Source: Acanthornis magna
Lineage: Eukaryota; Chordata; Aves; Passeriformes; Acanthizidae
Assembly (NCBI GenBank): GCA_036785705.1
Contig: JAWUZG010000056.1
Span: forward strand, 14,640,001-14,704,000
Length of the DNA: 64,000 nt
Direction of reading: 5' to 3'
Below, piece after piece: positions 35,828 to 47,676 of this stretch (its first letter is position 1; each line of letters begins with the position of its first letter). The notes below the pieces were generated by a model, which was not told where the DNA came from, ran no database searches, and worked only from the letters and a program-made list of their open reading frames with translations. Position numbers and translations under genes: made by a program.

Positions 35828-36764
35828 TCACGCTGAATTGTGCCTGCTTCCACAGCAGGATGATTTATATCTACAGGGCTGCTCGGCATGAGCAAGGACA
35901 CTGGAATGTTTCCCTAAATAGACAATATATAGGCATAGGAATGGGGCAGGGTCATGTTAAGGAAATCCGATGCCCTCTGCTCACTCTGCAAGGACCTCCA
36001 CCCAAAGCTCCAACAAGAACATGTTGCTTCCAGGGCAGAACACAATGAATGGCAAAGGGGCAGTTGGAATTTTGTTGCAGGCTGTTTGCAATCCCAGGCA
36101 GGCAAAATAACCTGGTTTTTGTTAGGCATGTATTTCAGGTTTTTCTTTGCACCCCTGGCATACTAAGAAAGAAGGTTTTTCATGGTATGGCTTCAAGACA
36201 GCCTTAAGAACTTCTACTTTTGCAAAGGACTAATATAGAATCCAGAAAATTGCTTAAAAAGAGACAATGAACATAGCTAGTGTAATTCCTATGCCATATT
36301 ACCTTTGAGGTAAGAGATCAATTATTTCACTTATTCTCCTATTGTTCCAGAAGTCAGTAGCCTTGGCAGTAAATTGAATATTATGCTGCCACAGAAAACA
36401 TCTTCCTTGTCAAGCATGTATCTCCATTCTTCTCTTGATGATGATTGGTGACTTTAAAACTCACATGACTTCTAGATAATAAATGAAAACTGTCATTGTT
36501 CTGAGGCTGCTGGGAATCATTTTTTTTTTTCTCTTTCCTCTGCTTTGACCTCATTGTGATGTATTGTCTACTTTAGGGTGTTTGGAAAAGTAAGGGAAAT
36601 ACTAGGCAAGGACTTTTAAAGAAAAAACAGACCTCTAATTAGATCCCTCCAACAGACCCTGCAATGACCCTGTTTAGACAGACATTAATGGATGGGCCTA
36701 ACTTCCATGTCTGTACTGCTGTCCTGGTCAAAACAGCCCTGAGAGAGGCTCTTTGCCGCTGCCC
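35828..36764. other. Non-coding DNA, no gene seen
   Basis: Short overlapping frames occur on both strands at about 35860-36166. None shows a recognisable family or start context. Confidence 0.55.
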
Positions 36765-36822
36765 ATCTTCATCTTCATCTTCATCTTCATCTTCATCTTC
36801 AATCTTCATCTTCATCTTCATC
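36765..36822. repeat. (ATCTTC)n hexamer microsatellite
   Basis: Six ATCTTC units (36765-36800) are followed by one inserted A at 36801, three more units (36802-36819) and a terminal ATC. The single-base insertion shifts the reading frame. On the minus strand it reads as a Glu-Asp repeat, which explains the acidic run in spurious open frames there. Confidence 0.95.
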
Positions 36823-39150
36823 ACGGGCTGCACATCCCCGAAGTGCCCATGTTATGGCAGTTGTGTGAATGCACACCCAGCCAGGTCAGGCCATTGAACA
36901 GGCTGAAAGCCGACCTTATTGAAGGGTCAAAAAGAGCCCTCTCAGTCAGGTTAGCTTGGTCGGATATCAGGTGTAGATGTGAATTAAATTGCAAGAGTGT
37001 GTAGCTAAATCCAGAACTGCCTTCTATCAGCAACCTGTGGCTAAATTGTCCATGTAACCACTCCTGTAACTATCTGCACACCTTTGCAGCTTAAATATTT
37101 GATATTCATCTTGATTTTCAATCAAGAAAAAATTTTAAGTAGTTTTGTTCAGAGAATACCTTTGGCTCAAACCCCACACTAGACAGTTCCAGAACTTCAG
37201 GAGATTTCAGTTCTTGTAACTCAGTATAACTTCAAAACCCAAACTATGTTTCACTGTTCAAATGCTTTTTGAATTGCTCATCTGGGATATAAATCAGAAT
37301 TAGGTTTCTGGAAGAAAGAAAATATTTTGTGTTTTTAGAGGCCTGTAGTGGAGCTGGAACTGAACCAGCTGACGATGGGGAGGCATGAGCAGAACATGAC
37401 AGAGGACTGAGAACTTGCTGACAGGGCAGTTTCTTTGAAGAAAGAGGCTGTGAGAGAAAGGAGTCACAGAGCCGGATGAAATGCACAATGTGAAAAAAAA
37501 GAAATTCAACAATTTAGTTGTCCTGCAGTTCAGCCATCATCATGTGTAGGTGAAAAATACAATCACACCATGCAACATCTTTGGTTAACCTCTGAAAGGA
37601 TGAAAATAATGTACAGCAAATCTGGTGTCTACCTCTGTATGGCTGCATATTGACATACTGGCTAAGGGAGACACAAAATCTGGAAAAATAAGTTAGAGAA
37701 GGGTGTTCCCTGATGGATCATATCTTTCAGCACTAGAGAAAATGGTTTGGATGTGTTTTGTTCTTAGTTCTGTGGTGACTATGTTTGACTCTCTGTATTA
37801 ATTCAGTATAAAACAAAATTATTAAAAGAAAGGAAAAGTAAGGCCTGATCAAAAATAAAGGAATATGATGCAGATAAAGTATTTCTTTTAAATATGGGCA
37901 TTAAGGATAGGAATTAAGAAATATAAAAGGACATGTAAAATATATGTAAATGCCATCATTTAGCATCAGGGAGCCCCAAGCCAATGCCCATTGTTGACTC
38001 TGGTAGTTGTAGTTGCTAATTTTCCTTGCTGGGTGAATCAGTCCCGAGGTTTTGAAAGTCTAAGGCAGCATTGCCCACACACGAGGAAACCGCTGCAGCA
38101 GTAATATCTCCTTTATACCACTAGGAAGTACTTCTAATTATACCATTAGTAAGTGCTTCTGAACATGTATCTCGTCTGCTGCAGTCCTGATGGTATCAAG
38201 CACTCTGCTGGCTCTCCAAAAATAAATAACAAAACAATGCCTATCCCTGCAGCAGGGATTTATACTCCTGCCTTCTGAGGTCACACAAAAATAAAGCAGG
38301 AAAGCAATAATCACATGGAAATTATTCTCGTGCTTTCTTATATACACACACATCTATACATGTACATAACAAAATCATGCCCCAACCACTCACCTTGTCA
38401 GCATCCAGGCATTTAAAATATCTCCCACCTGCACTGCACAGAACACATGGCTGAATAACCTGCTCTCACACCGAACTGGAGGGAGAAATGAGCGATACGT
38501 TATAAATAAAAATAGTCATGGAAGCAGTCGGTTCTTAATCTCTTCCTATTATCTCTAGATCTGCAACCAGAGTTTCAGACGATGATGGGCTGTATGAGAC
38601 AACCCTTGCCCCTTCCACTCACTCACCCAGGTGATCCCCATCCACTTGGGTACAAAATAAGTAATGCAAGCAGAATCTGTATTTAAATAATTGTGGCATA
38701 ATAGAGGGAGTAAAGGCTAAGAAGGAGCTGTTCTGGTCCATTGGGTAAATATTATGATCTTTATAGTGGAAAATAAATGCCCAGCTATCTATGAAACCAA
38801 TGGAGCTCTTCCCGTCTATCAAATTATACCTCGTGTTTTTAAAAAACAATTTTAAATGGAGTTGCTCTGATCTATAGAGCACATTATATGGCTTGGAAAG
38901 ACTCCGAATACATATTTATCTGGAAAATTTAAACAGCTCCCTATAACTAATAAACATGGGGGAGGGGGGGAAGTGGAAATCCTCATTAAATATGTCATTG
39001 CTTTGCACATAAAAGGAGATGAGCAGAGAACACCCCTTCCAACAGGAATATTCCATTTGAGCCTTGTCCCTTGTCTCACAAGCTCAGATGTGTCGAGTTA
39101 GGTCAGCCTTAGCTGAGGCACATCCAAGGAAGGCCTGGCTGCTGTAAGGA
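36823..39150. other. Non-coding DNA, no gene seen
   Basis: This holds short frames only. A G-rich run at about 38958-38970 (5 G, A, 7 G) is too short for a full quadruplex. Confidence 0.55.
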
Positions 39151-39600
39151 ATGGCGCTGACAATTCCAGCTCATGCCCTGTCCTCTGAGCCAGCGCTGGA
39201 TTCCTTTCCAGGCTCGACGATGCTGAGGTGTGCTGAGTTGTTGTCTTGCAGCGATTCCTAAAACAAAAGCCTCCCCTCCACAACCGCAGCTCATTAAAGT
39301 TTCCGCGGCGCGCCTCGCGAGGCTGGGGTGCCAAAGCCAATGTTCTGAGGAAGTTCCAGCAGAAACAATTAAATTCCCTCTCAGGTCTCCCCGCAGTTCC
39401 AATCGGATGTGGAAAGCCTCCCCGCGTTCTACCCTGGTGTGCAGTGTCACTGTACACCATTAGACAGCTGTTGTGCTTGAACCTTGGGGTAGCTCCCGAT
39501 CAGCGGTGGGTGACGCTAATTCCGTGGAACACTCATCCGACTCACAGGGCTCTTGGTGACTTAATTAAGGTGCTGGATAAAAACAGTCTCGAGAAAGTGT
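39151..39600. promoter_or_regulatory. Small CpG cluster, candidate promoter or regulatory island
   Basis: I count about 22 CpGs in 450 bp, the densest block in the window. The core is TTCCGCGGCGCGCCTCGCGA, in which SacII (CCGCGG), AscI (GGCGCGCC) and NruI (TCGCGA) sites overlap or abut. The 3' part keeps further CpGs (CCCGATCAGCGGTG, TGACGC, TTCCGTGG, CATCCGAC). No TATA-like box was evident. Overlapping frames of 113-120 codons on both strands come from the high GC and show no domain. About 375 bp downstream on the plus strand lies a splice-flanked segment (39976-40059), so a plus-strand transcript starting here is plausible but unproven. The length and density are at the low edge for a CpG island. 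Confidence 0.4.
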
Positions 39601-39975
39601 AGCCTGTTGTTGTTTTTTCCCCTTTTAGTCATATATTTCACGTGTTTAACAAATAAACCGTGTGGTTATCACAACAAAAAGCAGGACCACAGCACGGATT
39701 AATGGCTGCAGCACCACTTGTCCATATCTCCAAGATAAGATGGATTTGACCAAGTCCTGCACCTCAGTCCTTCACGCTAATAATGCACGTTTTAAAGAAT
39801 ATTTTTCTTTGTTTCCACTGTGCTGTAACTCCTGGTCAAAATGTCAGAAGAGCTTGATATTCTTGCCTTTTTTCAAGTTTTGTCATACCGTTATTTAAAC
39901 ATAGGTTTTTGGATTTAATTTGACAATCTTTATCTAGTTGCTGGCATGGTAATTGAGTCTACTTGTCTTTTTCAG

Positions 39976-40059
39976 GACACCAGAAGATCTAACTAAGTCA
40001 GAATGTCTCAGTTACAGTCCAGATTTCTATTTATTACCTACCTCACCGAGAAAGACAAG
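39976..40059 (+). other. Candidate 84-nt internal exon, unrecognised
   Basis: The segment follows TCTACTTGTCTTTTTCAG, a good pyrimidine tract with CAG acceptor, with a plausible branch-point-like TGGTAATTG upstream. It ends CAAG|GTGAGT, a near-consensus donor. Its length is divisible by three. One frame (phase 2 at both ends) is fully open, reading TPEDLTKSEC... and ending TSPRKTR. A second frame has a stop at 39994-39996, then ATG at 40003 with A at -3, and is open to the donor (MSQLQSRFLF...TEKDK), so the segment could also be a start-codon exon. I recognise neither peptide. It may be a cassette exon, a 5' non-coding exon of a long RNA, or a chance pairing of sites. Confidence 0.35.
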
Positions 40060-43022
40060 GTGAGTTATCATTCAGTACAGAAAACCTGAAAGGCATTTAT
40101 ATGCTTGAAGTACTGTATAACCACCCTGTACAGAAGCACAGGGCTTAAGTAAATGTGTTACAGCACAGACAAACCCCTTTGAAACAATAATATTGAGCCC
40201 AAATTGTCTCTGTAACTGAGGGTACAAATCTAGAAAGCTTACCTCCCAGCCAGGACCAAAACAAACCCTTTCAGAGATTATTGATACAATGGCTTATGAC
40301 AGATTGCTCCTCAGCCTTACAACTCACATGCTGTACAATAAATTCAACATAAAGTGACAGTCACAGCAAGTGTTCAAGGCTGTAACTAAAAAAAAAAAAA
40401 AGGAACCTAATTTTTACTGAAGTTAGAACTCCAATGAACGAGAAAATGTGAACATATACCTATGTATATATCAAAGCTGCAATCTCTGTAAATGCCATCG
40501 CCATTACTTATGGCTGGGATGATGCTAATATTTGAAAATATTTCAATAGGAAGCCAATTTCAAACCTGCAAATTGTAATCACAAAGATAATATTTCAAGG
40601 CTTTTCTTAGGAAAGGATGTTAGTGGACCAAGGAAAAAGAAACCTGCCAGTTCCTCTTATCTCTGTAGCAGATTGGATGAGGCCATCCTGCACCTACACC
40701 AGTTTGGGTAGGAGGAGCCCTCGTATTTTTTTTCATCCTGGGCTACTGCTTGTCTTTTTAAATCAGGCACATTTAGTGAGCAAAAATATACATAGAGTTT
40801 GTTATCATGGATAAAAAGTAGTGTCACCACTTTCAGTTTTATTCCTATTGTGTCCCTCATGTGGCCTTTAGCTATTAGTAGAACACATGGAACAGACATC
40901 TTACTTGTGTTCAGGTTAATACTGAAATTATGAGAAAAAAAATAATGAAGATTTACCTACAATAATTCTTATTGCAGACAATTTTATTATGTCTGTATGC
41001 TGGACCTACACTTTTTCCTGTTGTAATGTATTTTAAAACAAAACCATAAGTAAGGAATTTAAGTAAAGATTTTATTTTTCTTTTACTTTCACCATGCCAT
41101 TTGACTGAAAAACTCTTATACAGATGTATGTGAATTATAAGCAGTGTTTAAATTTTGTTTCTCACATAAAAAAAATTCTGGGTAGATAAGCTATGAAGAG
41201 TATTTTTTAGATTATTAAAAAATGTGGACATTTACTGGCCAAGTGCCTGGCATGTAGTTGCAAAGGTCATCAATGGGTAAACAGACATTAATGGTTAGCT
41301 GGATAACTGGTACATAAACAGGTCATATTAATAATTAACAGAGAGGAAAACTGGCAGTTTATAGCAAGCTTAGGAAAATAGCTAATAGAAATAACTTTGG
41401 AAAGGGCAAGGACCAATATTTTAAAAGCATCAGAAAATCAAACCTAGAGGAGCCTGAATTTTAAGACATTCATTTCTTATTTTTTCCACTGTCTCTCATC
41501 TTATGAACAAATTATTTTTTAATTCATGGAGAGTAAATTTATTTGAATCACTGAAAAAAATACTGCACAGCTGTTCATTCTGCAATTGATTCTCAGACTG
41601 ATGCTGTCCTGTTGACAACCCTGCAGAATATAAAATATTTAAAGAATTGGTTTCATCCCCAACCATATTGCTAGTCCCTTTGTTCATTAGAGGAAAGATA
41701 TTAAAATATATGAATATTTGGATTTAACATTCCATCAGCAGTCACTAGAGCAGCTTATTAATTCTAAATATATTCTAAATATACTTTAAATTGCCAATGG
41801 TAAAGTTTTACCAACACCTTTTTTTTCCTAAAATATAAATTCTCAGCATTCCTCCCCCACATCCTAAAAACTGAGATTTTTTTTTTCCCAATTCCTCTTG
41901 GCTTGTCAGCTCAGCAGCAGTATTTCCTGTGCAGTCCTATCTGTTTATTCCAGATGAATATCAAACTCCCCATGAAGCCAGGCCTCGTTCTTAGGTCCAC
42001 AATTAGTCCTAGTTGACTTGGCTCTAAATAGGTCCCTGGTTGTTCAGGCTGGGAAATAAAGGCAGCCAGATCTGAGACTAATTGCATCTCTCCTGCCATG
42101 TTTTCATCATGCAGACTTCAGTGGACACAAATCAGTTGGCTTTTACCTTTAATTATTATTTTAACTAAGAATTATACAAAGCTTATAGAACTTTATGTTA
42201 GAGGGGAGTGGAATTTCCAGTTTTTCAACAATAATCATCATGGCACTCACAACATGGGAAAATGTAGAAGAATATCTCTATGGATAAATATTACACTCTT
42301 CTGGTGTTCAAAAAAAATGCTGGTTTTGAATATTAAGTAAATCAGTGCTATCTGAACATTGAGTAAAATTACCGAAGCATCTAAAATGTACAGTCGGAAA
42401 ACAGAGGGCATTTTAGGCATGCCAAAAGAAAAGCATATGGAATAATTTTGTGATGCAGCTGAAAGGATTTCTGATTATGGACTTGGAGAACCAAGAGTCT
42501 GCTGTGGGCTTGCAGATGTGACACACATTCATGCCACACTGGCAGAAGAAGAGCTTTTCTCCCTGACTTCTATCAAAATGTAGTTTATATTAAAGTTTTC
42601 TTAATGATATGCAGAAGTCACCCTCTCTGTGTGCCAGCATGTGGATTTTGCAAATGGAGAAGTATTTATGTTTTTATATAGTTTATAGGCAGTCTCAGGC
42701 TTAAAATGCAGCTCAGACTAATAACTTGGCTGAAGAACTGAGAATTAAGAACATTTCTATCATCTCATGAACACGTGACCATTTTATTTTGTGGTTCCTG
42801 TGTCTTGTTTGTCAAATGAAATCTACTTCATGATTCTGAAAACTAGTTAATGATAGAGACCTATTAATTAATCCCTGTTTTACCCACCAAACAAAATAAA
42901 ATAGTAAAAATATTTTTTTTTAAATATATCTTTTCACAGCAGAATAAGAGGAGGGCAGGTGTAGATGTTTTCACCCTTGATGCTTTTAAGATGCCTTGCC
43001 TTTTGGCATCCTGTTTGCCATC
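40060..43022. other. Non-coding AT-rich DNA, no gene seen
   Basis: A homopolymer A run lies at about 40388-40401, together with AT-rich sequence having frequent stops in all frames. No transposon was recognised. Confidence 0.55.
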
Positions 43023-43205
43023 ATAGAATCATAGACTGGTTTGGTTTGGAAGGGACCACAAAGATCATCTTGTTCACCCCTGGGCAGCCTGTGCCAGTGC
43101 CTCACTACCTCCACAATGAAGAATTTTTTTCCTAATATCTAATCTAAACCAGAACTCTTTGAGTTTAAAGCCATTCCCCTTTGTCCTATCACTGTATGCC
43201 CTTAT
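43023..43205 (-). mobile_element. CR1 LINE 3'-end fragment
   Basis: On the plus strand it starts with TCATAGAATCATAGACTGG, the complement of the CR1 3' terminus, then TTTGGTTTGGAAGGGACCAC and AAAGATCATCTTGTTCACCC. It continues into GGGCAGCCTGTGCCAGTGCC, TAATATCTAATCTAAACC and AAAGCCATTCCCCTTTGTCC, which is antisense to the C-terminal ORF2 region. Compared with longer copies it lacks part of the sequence just after GATCATCTTGTTC, an internal deletion. Together with preserved terminal repeats, this suggests a moderately young insertion. Confidence 0.93.
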
Positions 43206-44980
43206 ATGACCTGAGGTTCAATTCCACCTAAAGCACTTCACTCCCTCCCTCTGCTCCTCCCATGAACTCCGGTTCTGTCCAAAGACCAGCACAAGTCTTA
43301 GAGTTACTAAAGACCTCTAGATTTGATCTAGATTTGAAAATACATCTTCATACAGTAGAAATTTGTGTGAAGGATGCAGAGCTCTCTGTTTGGTGTGGGT
43401 GTCTGATCTGTTAACTGCTTGTTTCTGTGGCTCAGGAGACTCATGATAGCAAAAGGTCAATAGCTATTGATGTTCATTGCCACAAAATTCTGTTTAATGT
43501 TTTTAGAAATAGACCATCTTTTATTTGTTCAAATTCCTTATTCAATACAGCTAAGGTTCTCAAGACATTTAATGTCTACACTTTAGTATACATCCTATTC
43601 TTATTCTTGGACAGCCATATTTATCCACCTTCTTATTCCTTTACATGTATCTTTTTCTCATAAATTTATGTTAAAAAAATCTATCCGTAATTAACTATGC
43701 CATTTTTTAAATCCTTTTCATGCAACTAGAATGCATACATGAAGAACTTTACGGTCTGAGTCAAAAGGGCATTTTGGCAAAAGAATATTGCAGCTGCGTT
43801 GCCTGAAACATCTTAGAAGATAGAGTCCACAGGGAGCAGGAGAGCTCGGTAAAATACTGACAGATGTAAATAACAGTGTCACATTTTGGGATGAAAACCA
43901 GTTCATGGTTGTGCTCATTACGAGCAATTTCTGTGTCTCTGCAAGGCTGCACGGAAATGGGGAGGTCTGTACCCCGGGCAGCAGATACTGCAGCAGCAGA
44001 GAGAGGAGACTCGCTTTGCACCGCTAATCCGCTTAATCCCGGTGATTTCAGGGTTCCCTCTGCAGCAGTGCAGGGAGAGATGTGCCTGGGAGGAAGGGAT
44101 GAGCCTGAAGGAGATAGTGGGCAAGGGCAAAGCAGCAGATTCCCCCTGGTTGTCCCGTTTTTCCAAGGGAGAGAGGGAGAGCCAGGGTGTCTCCAGCCAT
44201 CAGGCCACAACAGCTAACACGAAGCGACACTTTCGTCCCCTGAAAATTTTACTGCTCAGCAGAAATAACGAAGCTGTGCATGGTGGACACAATTTCCCCC
44301 CAAGGCCTTAATTTGGCAGCCCTTCCTGTGCTAAACCCACGGAGGAGATCCAAAACAGAGGCTGTCTGGAGGATGGGAGGAAGGAGCACATGCACAGGTT
44401 CTGCTCCACCATCCAAGCTCCAGCCTGTGGTCCCCATCAGCAAGGCAGGAAACTGCAGTGTGTGCTGGAAATGGCTGTAGAAAAAAGTGTTTGGGATTTC
44501 AAGGTGAAAAAAACAGAAATAATTTTTTTTTTTAAATAAATAAATAATTTTTTTAAAAAACAAGAAAATAAACTGAGAAATAAAAATGTGAAAGCCATTA
44601 AAAAACGTGGTTTAAGCTTAAGAATAAATGCAATGGCATAGTCACATTCTTTAAAAGCTTTGCTCTGCTCAGAATGGCTTTGTTATTAGTGATTCTTAAT
44701 GCATGAGATAGTGGTTTGGAATAAATCTTTAAGTAATTCAAAACAAGGACTCTTCAGTAAATAGTTGAAATTAAAGGGGGAGTTAGAGTCATCTGGTTTC
44801 CATTAGGATGATAAAATAGTTCACTTGAAACCTTTTACAAGATGCTTTGTTACTGGGAGGTGTCTGTGCATCTCACTCCATCACTAGCCATTTGACACAA
44901 CATAAAAGGCTTCAAAAGCCATGCTAGGCTTCTTAATCAAAAACTAATTGTAATAGATATTGGGGAGTGTTAACACTGTG
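43206..44980. other. Non-coding DNA with CpG-bearing patch, no gene seen
   Basis: The interval 43920-44250 is GC-richer and has overlapping open frames on both strands (113 and 149 codons) without a recognisable domain. It also contains paired TAATCC motifs at 44025-44039. An A/T-only stretch with T and A runs lies at about 44519-44560. Confidence 0.5.
44025..44039 (+). promoter_or_regulatory. Paired TAATCC homeodomain-type motifs
   Basis: TAATCC at 44025-44030 and TAATCC at 44034-44039 stand head to tail, nine bases from start to start, inside CCGCTAATCCGCTTAATCCC. TAATCC is the classic site for K50 homeodomain proteins (OTX, CRX, PITX, GSC). The close spacing and the local CpGs favour a functional cluster over chance, but six-base motifs are common and no binding data exist here. 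Confidence 0.3.
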
Positions 44981-47339
44981 ACCGCTAGGTTGTATCTTCA
45001 GTATATAAGCAGGAGTGAACATTAAACACAACCCTGAGTTGATAGGGCTTATCAGAATTTCAGAGTTAAGTGCTAAGTACTGCAGCCCGGTATCTGCGCG
45101 CCGTTGCTTTGTACCACTTTTGGAGTTAATTGCGCCGTAGGACTTCATCTTCCCAACAAAATTTATTGCATTGGCAGAGAAATTGGGAGCCCGCTGAAGA
45201 AGCTGCTGCAGTTTACAGGAGTTCTGTGAAACCATGGGGGAAAAAATTGTGGTTTCTACTTCAGCATCTAAGAAGGGTTCCCTTTGCTGCACCCCCCCCA
45301 GTTCACCCTGTAATAAAAATGAATTGTTTCTCCCTCTTGAAGCTTTACTTGCTGCTAGTGCTGTATCAGAGGAATTACAGCACCAGCTCCCCAAAATAAT
45401 GTTGGCCGTAAAATTATTACTAAATTGTCATACGTGCATGCTTCACATTCCCGTATGTCTTATTATGACTGTTGACATGAATATTCACAGCGCTCATGGA
45501 AATAGCTTTATTGATTTTACTGATACAGTGGGCTCAGAGTTACTGATTTTAACTTAATTCATGCATTTTTCCAGATAACAGATGACCTTAATATTTACAC
45601 ACAATTGCACCATAATAAACCCAGGCCAAATCCTCTCCTATTATGAACGGCTGAAAATGAAAGTTGCATTTTTTTTTAAGCCAGGGGCTCAGAACATGGC
45701 TGTTGTACAATGAGGAAATCAGAGATATGGCAATTTACCCCAGCTGAGAATGTAGCCCACAGTGTAAAATTCCTTGTTCAATGTAGTAAAGTGCATTAAA
45801 GAGACTGCTATGTTATTTCTCATGAGTTCATTATAACCTGTATGCTATCAAAATCTCCAGACAGCTGTGTTCCTTTTTACTCCAATTTCAAACAATATAA
45901 TTAAAAAAGCATTTGATGAAATGTAGACACTTTTACCATTTACACTGGAATGCTGGCACCATCCAAAATCAGCCAGTCTGTAAATACCAGATTAGGATCT
46001 GTGTAGTCAAAGTTTTTATTCTAGGAAAGCGTACTCAAAAGAAAGTCTCAACCTTTCTTGGTGAAGAATAAGCTTTATTTGTAAAACCCGTAATTATTTC
46101 AAATGTTCCGAGAAGTTGAGAGAGCTGCAAGTGGTAAAGCAAAACATAAAGAAACAGTTCTGGGCATTTAAGTGAAGGTAAATAAGGATGATGTACTTTT
46201 TCCCTATTAGTTTACTATATAAATGAGAAGACATTACAGAGTGAAATTTAATTAAAGTAATTGACCAAATTGCATTTTGCAGTAGTTATTGTCGTTAGCA
46301 GCTCTGACTCCTCTGTCAAAAGGATTTGCTGAAGATTATTTCTAAGGGGTATTTATTATGAATATTAATCTCTCCAGTAAGTACCATCAACATATTAAAA
46401 TTCACTTGAAGCACTTTATGGAAGACTGCAAACAGAAATGACTGGTGAAAAACAAGGTGTCTAATCATGTTAACTTGGTTCACACATGGTTAAACCAGAA
46501 GTAGAACAGAGAAAGGAAATATAATAAAATGTATATTGGTTATATTATGATGAAAATGTGCTTAAAGGGTGTCTGATTTTCAAAGATACACAGCTGCACT
46601 ACCAGGAGCGCTGATGACTCTGCTGTTTAGGGCAGCTTTTTAAATAGTCTTGCACTGTCTCACTGGGGAAGTCTCATTCTCAGCCTGTGTGTTAATTTCT
46701 GTTTGATCTTTTCGGCGATTGTTTGCAGGAAGTATATATTTAAAGAAGGCTATAAGTCCTGTAGTTATAGAGAACTTGGTTCACAGGTGCCACCCACACT
46801 ACTGATACCAACAACAATCAGCTTGGGTTTGGTATTCCGTACCCCAAATTATTTTGGCCAAGCCCCTCTCTTCAGCAGGGGCAAAGACAAAATTTTTAAT
46901 TACAGATTACATATGAAAGGCTGTACAGTTTCCTCAGTCTCTCTTCCAGCATTTAGATGATACACCTTCTTCTCTTCAATGCTGCTCGATCTTCTTGATG
47001 AGAAGAAAAGTGGAGGGAAGATGAGAAAGTAGGGATTGGCACTGAAAAAAAAGCACAAAGGGAGAAAAGCTAGGAAATCTTGACCTGCTCTTTTCAATTT
47101 TCCATGCTCTGGAGGCTGGGTTTGAGGGCTGATGGCTGAATGCTGGAGGAGCAAAAGGTGTTTATGACGTTGTTAGGGTTGCAAGTTGCAGGTTGGGTCA
47201 GTCTCACTCCTCAGCCTCACCTCATCCTTCCTCTCCTTCCCCCCTTTGCTTTGAATGTTTTTTTCTTCCCTTTCAACGAGGCCATCTGCAACTTTCATAC
47301 CACCTGTGTTTAAAATAAACACTTGGCATCAAATAAGCC
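44981..47339. other. Non-coding DNA, possible conserved element at its start
   Basis: The part at about 45080-45200 carries several CpGs in a short span (CAGCCCGGTATCTGCGCGCC, TAATTGCGCCGTAGG, GAGCCCGC), again unlike its surroundings. It lies within a 153-codon minus-strand open frame (45394-44933) that has no domain I recognise. The remainder is AT-rich spacer. Confidence 0.4.
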
Positions 47340-47433
47340 CTAAGTATACACAAGTTGGGCATCCCAAGCTGTGTTGTAGCTCCGGACATCAGATTCGCTT
47401 GTCCTTTTAATAAAGGCTCGGATCCGCATCATC

Positions 47434-47676
47434 TCAGTGCTCTGCCTCTGTTCTGCCAGGAGGCATTCCTTTCCCTTCCTTACGAAACAGGCTGAACATT
47501 TTCCCCATGTAAACATTGTTCCACATCTGTTCGCGCTGAAGAACATCAGAGCACCACTTCCCAGAAACCATCCTGGCTATGTGTGACCAAATATACCGCA
47601 GAGGAACCAGCACGAGGTCAGGAATTTGCTCACAGTTGAGGCTGGGAAGAGTCACTTCGCCACGATGCCACAGTTG
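47434..47676 (-). other. Coding-like open stretch, unrecognised (possible exon or pseudogene)
   Basis: Eighty codons lie between TAG (47677-47679) and TGA. Residue use is balanced and protein-like: QLWHRGEVTLPSLNCEQIPD, then LVLVPLRYIWSHIARMVSGK, with four tryptophans and mixed charges. A second minus-strand frame overlaps the end and runs on to 47340 (...RIRAFIKRTSESDVRSYNTA), so a frameshifted longer copy is conceivable. About 11 CpGs occur in 337 bp, unusual for this region. The base before the first codon follows TATCCTAG, a possible but pyrimidine-poor splice acceptor. An internal TTC|GTAAGG could serve as a donor. I do not recognise the family. Confidence 0.28.

Noticed and set aside
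36639..37004. Acidic and Phe-Ile-rich open frames
   Set aside because: They are translations of the ATCTTC hexamer tract in different frames.
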